11,199 nucleotides of DNA, taken from NCBI GenBank assembly GCA_913055195.1, contig CAJXJU010000011.1, positions 1 through 11,199 on the forward strand, written 5' to 3'. The position numbers were made by a program, and so were the translations under genes. A model generated the notes under the pieces. That model was not told the DNA's origin. It did no database searches and saw only the letters and a list, made by a program, of their open reading frames with translations. This document shows positions 1 to 5,294 of this stretch, in pieces. Numbering within the stretch: the stretch's first letter is position 1; the number at the start of each line of letters is the position of its first letter. Origin of the DNA: an uncultured Desulfohalobiaceae bacterium. Its GTDB lineage: Bacteria; Desulfobacterota; Desulfovibrionia; Desulfovibrionales; Desulfonatronovibrionaceae.

Positions 1-265
1 CTTTGTAATAGATTTCAAAGCTGCGTATGACGTCATCATCTGACATATCTTCCTGTGGATAGGTTTGCACCAGAAGATGAAAGTGATTGCCCATGATGCA
101 AAAGCCCAGGATGTCCACAAAATAGACAGAGGCCAGGAATTTGAGGATTTTAAGAAAAACTTCCTTGTCAGTGTCAGTAATGGGCAGTCCCTGAAGGGCG
201 GTTCTGGAGATGACGTGATAGACAGCAGGCTGGTCAGTGACCAGCATCCTGGGGATGCGTGGCAT
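1..265 (-). CDS. IS200-like / REP-associated tyrosine transposase (Y1_Tnp), 5' part only
   Basis: Reading the minus strand from the ATG at 265-263 gives 88 codons without a stop, after which the gene leaves the window. The start is preceded by a perfect AGGAGGT (279-273) with a 7-nt spacer. Residues 57-66 read CIMGNHFHLL; HFH (61-63) is the HUH metal-binding motif of the Y1 transposase superfamily, and the preceding hydrophobic strand (VYFVDILGFCIM) and the early AVYHVISR segment (14-21) fit the family's N-terminal fold. These enzymes nick and join single-stranded DNA through a catalytic tyrosine, which would lie in the missing C-terminal part. The gene is divergent from the nap operon. It may be a stand-alone domesticated RAYT or part of an IS200/IS605 element; the window cannot tell which, nor whether the rest is intact. 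Confidence 0.85.
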   Translation of the reverse strand, partial: MPRIPRMLVTDQPAVYHVISRTALQGLPITDTDKEVFLKILKFLASVYFVDILGFCIMGNHFHLLVQTYPQEDMSDDDVIRSFEIYYK

Positions 266-300
266 AACATATACCTCCTGTGAGTTTGAAGTTGAACTGA

Positions 301-329
301 AGATTAAAGGAAGAGAGAGGAGTTGTCAA
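301..329 (-). promoter_or_regulatory. Possible sigma70-type promoter of the transposase
   Basis: On the minus strand a consensus TTGACA (329-324) is followed after 17 bp by TAATCT (306-301), about 36 bp upstream of the transposase ATG. The -35 matches fully but the -10 only partly (3 of 6). The TTGACA lies inside the short palindrome AGTTGTCAACT (321-331), which could be an operator or chance. Confidence 0.35.
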
Positions 330-357
330 CTAATTTCTCCTGTCCCTCTGTCCCCTT

Positions 358-383
358 TTACATTTTCTTAACATTTTTAACAT
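358..383 (+). promoter_or_regulatory. Candidate operator upstream of napM
   Basis: TTACAT (358-363) is followed 11 bp later by TAACAT (369-374), which begins the 12-mer TAACATTTTTAA (369-380); a further TTAACAT lies at 377-383. The same 12-mer, also preceded 11 bp upstream by a related hexamer, lies upstream of the napC-like/hao operon on the other strand (11070-11059). An 11-bp phased direct repeat is the usual layout of OmpR/PhoB-family sites, and a regulator of that family is encoded at 8292-8984. The match is seen; the binding is inferred. The rest of 281-440 shows only a small inverted repeat, CATCTA/TAGATG (381-395), and no convincing promoter hexamers. Confidence 0.35.
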
Positions 384-440
384 CTATTTTAGATGATTTT
401 GGGTTAAATCTGGAAGTGAGATAAACAACAATCAGGCGGC

Positions 441-447
441 AGGAGGT
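441..447 (+). promoter_or_regulatory. Ribosome binding site of napM
   Basis: AGGAGGT ends 3 nt before ATG 451 and 6 nt before ATG 454. The two start codons are adjacent and in frame; spacing favours 454. Confidence 0.75.
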
Positions 448-453
448 GTAATG

Positions 454-873
454 ATGAAAAAATTAGTAATGTGGTTTTTCATGTTTATCCTTGGTGCGGT
501 GTTGTTAGCAGCCTGCACTACGCCAGGGACAAAGGAGGTGGCTGTCAAACAAAAAGAGATGGTTCCTGAGCAAAAAGCTGCCCAAAAAGTTGCAATGTTG
601 AGCCATCCAGCCCTTAGTGAACAGGAGAAATATATCCCCTGTTCTGAGTGTCATGCCAGAACAACCCCGGAGGTCTATAAGGAGTGGGCAGATTCTTTGC
701 ATGGCATGACCAATGTCAAATGTTTTCAGTGTCATGGCACGTTTGAGACTTTTCAGGCCTCGCCTGACGAGTTGAAATGTATGGCCTGTCATCCAAAGGA
801 AACAGAGCACAAGCCAGAGGGTAAGCATTGCGTGGATTGTCATTTAGAGCATCGTTTTACCGCGCATAAATAA
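454..873 (+). CDS. napM: NapM-type tetrahaem c-type cytochrome, lipoprotein
   Basis: This is a small periplasmic electron-transfer cytochrome, first gene of the nap operon. The product is 139 residues from ATG 454 (140 from ATG 451). A hydrophobic signal peptide ends in the lipobox LAAC (Cys22 counting from 451), so the mature protein is probably a lipid-anchored protein; Thr follows the Cys, so there is no Asp inner-membrane retention signal. Four CxxCH haem c motifs follow: CSECH (64-68), CFQCH (91-95), CMACH (110-114) and CVDCH (127-131), with at least six other histidines (52, 84, 120, 126, 134, 139) for bis-His ligation. Size, haem number and position directly before napA match NapM of D. 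desulfuricans. The first haem pair resembles the N-terminal haem pair of the octahaem protein at 9068-10423. It probably passes electrons to NapA; its own donor is not evident here, since napC is not adjacent. Confidence 0.85.
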   Translation: MKKLVMWFFMFILGAVLLAACTTPGTKEVAVKQKEMVPEQKAAQKVAMLSHPALSEQEKYIPCSECHARTTPEVYKEWADSLHGMTNVKCFQCHGTFETFQASPDELKCMACHPKETEHKPEGKHCVDCHLEHRFTAHK

Positions 874-877
874 TGCT

Positions 878-886
878 GGAGGAGGT
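878..886 (+). promoter_or_regulatory. Ribosome binding site fixing the napA start
   Basis: GGAGGAGGT lies 7 nt before ATG 894. It also lies downstream of the earlier in-frame ATG at 873, so that ATG, which overlaps the napM stop by one base, cannot use it. This supports 894 as the true start. Confidence 0.8.
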
Positions 887-893
887 AGTAATT

Positions 894-3296
894 ATGGCAA
901 TGACCAGAAGAGATTTCATCAAGGCTTCTGCGGCAGCAAGCGCTGCTCTGCTCGTGGGCATAAATCCGGGTAAGGCTAAAACAGCTCAGGCAGCAACCAC
1001 GCAGGATGTTGATAAATGGGTGCGGGGTGTTTGTCGTTTTTGCGGGGTAGGTTGCCGTGTAGAATTGGGTTTAAAAGATGGTCGTCCGGTTGCTTTGCGC
1101 GGCGTGTCAGGCTCCAAAACCAATCTGGGTTTTCTTTGCATGAAGGGTATGCTTTTTCATCGCATTATGTATCATCCGGATCGTCTTAAAAAGCCGCTTT
1201 ATCGTGAGCGCAAAGATCAGCCCTTTAAAGAAATTTCCTGGGAAGAGGCACTTGATATTGCAGCCGCAAAGTTTGCTCAGGCTGTCAAAGAACACGGTCC
1301 AGAGAGCGTGGCCTATTATGGTTCAGGACAGTGTTTGACAGAAGAGACGTATATTTTTCAGAAAGTTATGCGCGCAGGACTCAGGAGCAATAATGTTGAA
1401 GGTAACCCCAGGCTTTGCATGGCCAGTGCTGTTGGCGGGTATCTGACCTCTTTTGGCGCTGATGAACCCATCGGAGCTTATGAGGATATAGAAAAGGCAT
1501 ATTGTTTTTTTATTATCGGTTCCAACATGGCAGAAGCGCATCCGGTGATTTTCAGGCGTCTTATGCGCCGTAAACTTGATAAACCGCAGGAAGTAAAGGT
1601 CATTAATGCTGATCCCCGTGTTTCCCCGACATCCCGCATTGCTGACATGCACCTGCAATTTACACCGGGCACTGACCTGGCCCTTTTAAACTCTATGGCC
1701 TATGTGATTATTGAAGAAAAATTGTATGATGAAGAATTTATTAAGAATTACTGCAAATTCAAAAAGCCCGGCAAACCTGTCACGGATGTAGGTTTTGAAG
1801 ATTATAAAGCCTATCTTGCTGATTATACTCCGGAGCGTACAGCAAGCCTTTGCGGTGGTAATATTACAGCGGAAAATATCCGCCAGGCAGCGCGTATGTT
1901 TGCCACTTCGCGCGGGACAATGAGTTTCTGGTGCATGGGAATCAACCAGCGCATTCGCGGTGTCTGGGCCAACAATTTGATTCATAATCTACATATGCTT
2001 ACAGGCCAGTTGTGCAAGCCAGGGGCAGACAGCTTTTCTCTCACAGGCCAGCCCAATGCGTGCGGTGGCGTGCGTGAAGGTGGGGGCCTCTGTCACATCC
2101 TGCCCGGACATCGACCAGTGAAGATTGATAAATTGCGCCATCAGGTAGAGGATTTGTGGGGTGTTCCGCGGGGACGTATCCCTAAAAAGCCAGGTTATCA
2201 TACCGTGGCCATGTTTAGTGCGGTCAATGAGGGTAAAATAAAAGCCATCTGGATTAATTGCACAAGCCCGGCCCAGAGCCTTCCCAATTGTGATAAGTAT
2301 CGCAAAGGCATGGCCCGCGAAGATGTTTTTATGGTGGTGACAGAGATTTTCCCCACCAAGACCACTGAACTGGCCAACCTTGTTTTGCCGACTGCTTTTC
2401 ATTTTGAAAAGACCGGAGTTTATGGCTGCACAGAGCGTCGTTCCCAGCTCACGGTAAAGACTGTTGACGCGCCTGGCGAGGCAAAGCCAGAGGTCTGGAT
2501 CGTGCGCGAGTGGGCCTTAAAACTTGCTGAAAAATTAAATGACCCGGTGATCAAAAAATGCGTTGAGCCTTTTGTGGGCCTGGACGAGGATTTTGACCTG
2601 CCAAAGGCTATCTGGGATGAATATACGCAGAAAATTACTGCTGGCAGAGACAATGACCTGCGGGGCGCTACTTATGAAGTGCTGATGCAAATGGCTGATG
2701 GCGTGCAATGGCCAGCACCAACCAAAGAACATGCGCTTAAAGGCGGTACCTATAAGAAATTCGTGCGCGGTATTGACCCGCTGGCTGACAAACATGCAAA
2801 AGATGACAAACCCTATGTCTTTTACGGGCCAGCGCACAAAGATGCCAAACTTTATTTCTGGCTGCGGCCATATAAGGGGGCTGCTGAAGAGCCAGATAGC
2901 GAATATCCCTTTTTCCTTTCTACTGGCCGCATTATTGACCACTGGCATACCACAAGCATGACAGGTCGTATTCCAGAGCTAATGCGAGCCAATCCTTATG
3001 CTTATGTGGAAATAAACCCCAAAGATGCAGCCCGGCTTGGAATAAAACCTGGCGATATGGTGGAGGTGACAACCAGGCGCGGAAAATGCGTTTTGCCGGC
3101 CAAGATTTATGTTGGCCCGATGGAAGGCATGGTGTTTGTTTACTGGCATGATATGCATGAGGACAGGATGATTAACAGAGTGACCAAAGACGCGTTTGAC
3201 CCAGGCTCCAAAGAACCGGAGTTTAAGATCTGTGCGTGCAGGATAAGCCGCGTTTCTGGGCCAAAGCAACTCAGGCCATTTATTGTTCAGATGTGA
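894..3296 (+). CDS. napA: Periplasmic nitrate reductase catalytic subunit NapA
   Basis: NapA reduces nitrate to nitrite at a Mo-bis-MGD centre in the periplasm. From ATG 894 the protein has 800 residues. The N terminus is a Tat signal, TRRDFIK (4-10) followed by an Ala-rich stretch and a likely AQA cleavage site near residue 33. The [4Fe-4S] ligands are C47, C50, C54 (CRFCGVGC) and C82 (in LCMKG), with K84 as the Lys usually placed between cluster and cofactor. C175 in RLCMASA is the expected Cys ligand of Mo, followed by the Met typical of NapA. The segment GSNMAEAHPV, the C-terminal TGRIIDHWHTTSMTGR and the aspartate-decarboxylase-like barrel end are all NapA-like. Compared with NapA sequences I recall (CRFCGTGCG), Val and Arg replace Thr and Gly at the cluster motif. 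The following napD supports Nap rather than formate dehydrogenase. A divergent NapA using another oxyanion cannot be excluded. Confidence 0.93.
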   Translation: MAMTRRDFIKASAAASAALLVGINPGKAKTAQAATTQDVDKWVRGVCRFCGVGCRVELGLKDGRPVALRGVSGSKTNLGFLCMKGMLFHRIMYHPDRLKKPLYRERKDQPFKEISWEEALDIAAAKFAQAVKEHGPESVAYYGSGQCLTEETYIFQKVMRAGLRSNNVEGNPRLCMASAVGGYLTSFGADEPIGAYEDIEKAYCFFIIGSNMAEAHPVIFRRLMRRKLDKPQEVKVINADPRVSPTSRIADMHLQFTPGTDLALLNSMAYVIIEEKLYDEEFIKNYCKFKKPGKPVTDVGFEDYKAYLADYTPERTASLCGGNITAENIRQAARMFATSRGTMSFWCMGINQRIRGVWANNLIHNLHMLTGQLCKPGADSFSLTGQPNACGGVREGGGLCHILPGHRPVKIDKLRHQVEDLWGVPRGRIPKKPGYHTVAMFSAVNEGKIKAIWINCTSPAQSLPNCDKYRKGMAREDVFMVVTEIFPTKTTELANLVLPTAFHFEKTGVYGCTERRSQLTVKTVDAPGEAKPEVWIVREWALKLAEKLNDPVIKKCVEPFVGLDEDFDLPKAIWDEYTQKITAGRDNDLRGATYEVLMQMADGVQWPAPTKEHALKGGTYKKFVRGIDPLADKHAKDDKPYVFYGPAHKDAKLYFWLRPYKGAAEEPDSEYPFFLSTGRIIDHWHTTSMTGRIPELMRANPYAYVEINPKDAARLGIKPGDMVEVTTRRGKCVLPAKIYVGPMEGMVFVYWHDMHEDRMINRVTKDAFDPGSKEPEFKICACRISRVSGPKQLRPFIVQM

Positions 3297-3311
3297 TTGT
3301 TGAGGGAAAAT

Positions 3312-3344
3312 TAGAGGTAAGGGGTAATTTACCCCTTACTTCTA
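3312..3344 (+). other. Intercistronic stem-loop between napA and napD
   Basis: Positions 3312-3326 can pair with 3330-3344: 15 base pairs including one G-U, with the 3-nt loop ATT. The core arms are GTAAGGGGT and ACCCCTTAC. No T-run follows, so it is a poor intrinsic terminator. It lies just ahead of the napD ribosome binding site (3351-3357) and may protect the 3' end of napA mRNA or tune napA:napD expression. Confidence 0.7.
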
Positions 3345-3362
3345 TATTCAAGGAGGTAAATA

Positions 3363-3671
3363 ATGCCAGTGGCAGGTTTTGTGGTTAATGCCAGACGCGA
3401 GGATTTAAAGGCTGTTGTGGATAAATTACAGGAGATAAAAGGGGCTGAAGTGCATGGCACAGATGATAAAGGCCATATTGTGCTGGTGCTGGAAGGTGAT
3501 AGCGGTGAAGAAATGGAAAAGGTTGCTGCTGGCATAACCAGAATGGATGGGGTTATTTCTTTACATCTGGCTTATTTTCATGCCGAAGATGAGGTGGAGA
3601 AAATTGAAAGGGGAGAAATCAAACCCAGATTTTCCTTTGGCCGGCAGCACGAAAAGAGCTGTGTTCTCTAG
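3363..3671 (+). CDS. napD: NapD, chaperone for NapA maturation
   Basis: This is a small cytoplasmic protein of 102 residues, ferredoxin-like in fold in the family. NapD proteins bind the Tat signal of NapA and hold back export until the Mo cofactor is loaded. Visible family features are the N-terminal strand PVAGFVVNAR, the central HIVLVLEGDSGEEM segment, and GVISLHLAYFHAED near residue 67, which corresponds to the usual ending of NapD. The tail after about residue 80 (EKIERGEIKPRFSFG) is longer than in many homologues. AGGAGGT at 3351-3357 sits 5 nt before ATG 3363. Its position after napA supports the call. The last 11 nt overlap the proposed napG start. Confidence 0.85.
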   Translation: MPVAGFVVNARREDLKAVVDKLQEIKGAEVHGTDDKGHIVLVLEGDSGEEMEKVAAGITRMDGVISLHLAYFHAEDEVEKIERGEIKPRFSFGRQHEKSCVL

Positions 3672-4233
3672 GAGAGAATTGCTGAAAAAAATCCTTTTCT
3701 CTCTGGCTGCGGGTGCGGTTGAAGCAGGGAGAGCATCTTCTTCTGATGCCCAATCATCTCCCATTAAGACCAATGTGCTGCGTCCGCCAGGCGCGGTCAA
3801 AGAAGATTTATTCGCTGCTAAATGCATTCGTTGTGGTCGGTGCGTGGAGGCCTGTCCTTACAACTCTATCAAGATGCTGGATATCCGTGCTGGATTTTTT
3901 GCGGGCACGCCTGTTATCTACCCTCAGGATATTCCCTGTTACCTCTGCATGAAATGCGTTGAAGTCTGTCCCACTGGCACTTTGCAAAAAGTAAAGCAAA
4001 GTGAAGTACGCATGGGGCTGGCTGTGATTGATCACACCCTTTGTATTACCTGGAAATTGCAGGCCCTTTGTCGCACCTGTTACAATGTCTGTCCGTATAA
4101 GGAAACAGCCATTAAACTGGATCAGTTAAGGCCGGTTGTTGTGGAAGATAAATGTGTTGGCTGTGGGCTTTGCGTGCATGGCTGTCCTTTGCCCACAAAA
4201 GCGATCCGTATAGAACCGATTTATTCTTTTTAA
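3661..4233 (+). CDS. napG: NapG-type ferredoxin with four [4Fe-4S] motifs and Tat signal
   Basis: NapG is a periplasmic iron-sulfur protein that, with the membrane protein NapH, carries electrons from quinol towards NapA. Four cluster motifs are visible (numbered from GTG 3661, 190 residues): CIRCGRCVEACP (55-66), CYLCMKCVEVCP (93-104), an insert-containing motif starting CITWK and ending CRTCYNVCP (128-145), and CVGCGLCVHGCP (165-176). The frame is open from ATG 3547, but that start and ATG 3580/3589 would place 70-110 nt inside napD. GTG 3661 instead puts the twin-arginine motif SRRELLKK immediately after the start, followed by the hydrophobic IL-FSLAAGAV region, which is a normal Tat signal, with an 11-nt overlap with napD. 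The only nearby Shine-Dalgarno-like run is a weak GAAAAGAG, so translation is probably coupled to napD. Family is certain; the start is not. Confidence 0.85.
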   Translation: MFSRRELLKKILFSLAAGAVEAGRASSSDAQSSPIKTNVLRPPGAVKEDLFAAKCIRCGRCVEACPYNSIKMLDIRAGFFAGTPVIYPQDIPCYLCMKCVEVCPTGTLQKVKQSEVRMGLAVIDHTLCITWKLQALCRTCYNVCPYKETAIKLDQLRPVVVEDKCVGCGLCVHGCPLPTKAIRIEPIYSF

Positions 4234-4267
4234 GCTTTATTAAACTTTTTTTGAATGTGTTTGAACC

Positions 4268-5059
4268 ATGAAACATTACAACCGCTTTCGTTTTATTACC
4301 CTTTTATTGGCTTTTTTGCTTATTTTAATCATTCCTTTTTTGCATCGCTATTTCGACTTTCAATTTATCCAGGGCTGGTACCAGTCTTTAGGGATTGGTA
4401 AATTCTGGTTTGTCTCTCCCCTGGAAGGTCTGGAGTCCATTCTGGTCTCCAGGCAGATTTATGTCCCGGTCCTGATCGGAATGCTGCCAGCAGTGTTGAT
4501 AGCGTTATTTTTAGGCCGTGTTTTTTGCGCATGGATCTGCCCCATAAGTTTTTTGTCTGAATTAATAGACAGGGTAATCTGTCGCAAAAAAAAGAAAAGA
4601 GAGTTGTTGCGATTGCCACGACAGGTTTTCTGGTTTGCCCTGCTGGGCGAACTTGTTTTGACCATGATTATTGGGGCGCCCCTGTTTGTTTTCCTTTCTC
4701 CGCCCGGTCTGGTGGGCCGGGAAATGATGCTGGCAGTTATGTTTCATACCCTGGCCCTTGAAGGGGTGGTGATTGTTGTTGTGCTTTTGTTGCATTTATT
4801 GAGCAACCGTTTTTTTTGCCGCTATTTGTGTCCCCTTGGCGCGTTACTGGCATTTATTGGCGCGCGCAGGCGCTTAAAGGTGGAACTTCAAGCAGGTGAA
4901 GAGCAAAAGTGTCTTCATTGCGGTTTATGCGCAAGATCCTGTCCTCTGGGGCTTGATCCTGAAAAAGGAGAGACAGCCAGTATGTATTGCTGGAATTGCG
5001 GCGCATGTATAGATGCCTGTCCTCAGGATGTTTTGAAGTTTAGATTCAGTGATCAGTGA
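4268..5059 (+). CDS. napH: NapH-type membrane iron-sulfur quinol dehydrogenase subunit
   Basis: NapH is an inner-membrane protein proposed to oxidise (mena)quinol and pass electrons to NapG. The 263 residues show about four transmembrane stretches (roughly 8-28, 66-86, 120-145, 160-180). The conserved CxxxCP motifs of the NapH/NosR group are present as CAWICP (87-92) and CRYLCP (184-189). Two C-terminal [4Fe-4S] motifs follow: CLHCGLCARSCP (215-226) and CWNCGACIDACP (241-252). It begins 34 nt after napG. I see no Shine-Dalgarno sequence before ATG 4268; the leader is T-rich, so translation may be weak or coupled. The stop codon and the last three residues (SDQ) lie in or at the edge of a 7-bp tandem repeat that starts at 5047, so the C-terminal end may vary between strains. 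Confidence 0.9.
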   Translation: MKHYNRFRFITLLLAFLLILIIPFLHRYFDFQFIQGWYQSLGIGKFWFVSPLEGLESILVSRQIYVPVLIGMLPAVLIALFLGRVFCAWICPISFLSELIDRVICRKKKKRELLRLPRQVFWFALLGELVLTMIIGAPLFVFLSPPGLVGREMMLAVMFHTLALEGVVIVVVLLLHLLSNRFFCRYLCPLGALLAFIGARRRLKVELQAGEEQKCLHCGLCARSCPLGLDPEKGETASMYCWNCGACIDACPQDVLKFRFSDQ

Positions 5060-5151
5060 TCAGTGAACAGTGAACAGTGAACAGTGAACAGTGGATAGTG
5101 GACAGTGATCGGTGAACAGTGGACAGTGGACAGTGAACAGTGGATAGTGGA
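5047..5151 (+). repeat. Heptanucleotide tandem repeat, 15 units
   Basis: Fifteen uninterrupted 7-bp units fill the interval exactly (105 bp). The units are variants of CAGTGRA: CAGTGAA, CAGTGGA and CAGTGAT, with TAGTGGA twice and CGGTGAA once. The array begins inside the last codons of napH and includes its stop codon (5057-5059). There are no spacers, so it is not a CRISPR array. Arrays like this arise by slippage and could change length between strains. Confidence 0.95.
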
Positions 5152-5156
5152 CTTAA

Positions 5157-5265
5157 CTGCAAAAAGTCTAAATTTTTATTTTTAATAAAATTGTTATTGT
5201 TTAATCTATTGAAAATATTGAACGTTGAACATTGAACGAAGCCTGCAAAAAGGGACTTTTTGCAG
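5157..5265 (+). repeat. Distant 12-bp inverted repeat that competes with the local hairpin
   Basis: CTGCAAAAAGTC (5157-5168) is the exact reverse complement of GACTTTTTGCAG (5254-5265). The right arm overlaps the right arm of the hairpin at 5241-5267, so the two pairings exclude each other. The sequence between is AT-rich (5169-5220) and could hold the promoter of the next operon, but I see no strong hexamers. Confidence 0.6.
5218..5238 (+). repeat. Second heptad repeat, three units
   Basis: The units are TTGAACG, TTGAACA and TTGAACG, directly joined. They differ in sequence from the 5047-5151 array but have the same 7-bp period. They lie just before the hairpin at 5241-5267. Confidence 0.85.
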
Positions 5266-5267
5266 GC
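5241..5267 (+). other. Perfect hairpin ahead of the FmdE/MoeA-like gene
   Basis: Arms GCCTGCAAAAAG (5241-5252) and CTTTTTGCAGGC (5256-5267) match perfectly over 12 bp with the 3-nt loop GGA. No T-tract follows on either strand, so it is not a standard intrinsic terminator. It ends 27 nt before ATG 5295 and could be a leader structure, an operator or a dispersed repeat. Confidence 0.75.
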
Positions 5268-5294
5268 GACTCTTGAAGCAAGGGATTCAGACTT

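Noticed and set aside
65-283. Plus-strand 72-codon open frame at the left edge
   Set aside because: It is antisense to the transposase reading, which has a perfect ribosome binding site and an HUH motif.
321-331. FNR- or HcpR-type operator at AGTTGTCAACT
   Set aside because: The palindrome lacks the TTGAT-N4-ATCAA or TTGAC-N4-GTCAA spacing; it is better read as part of a possible minus-strand -35 element.
5047-5151. CRISPR-like array
   Set aside because: The units are 7 bp and directly joined with no spacers; this is a simple tandem repeat.
5241-5267. Intrinsic terminator of the nap operon
   Set aside because: The stem is strong but no T-tract follows on either strand, and the T-run lies inside the stem itself.
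5160-5294. Mo-cofactor riboswitch before the FmdE/MoeA-like gene
   Set aside because: I see only a simple hairpin and repeats, not the multi-stem conserved architecture of that riboswitch class.
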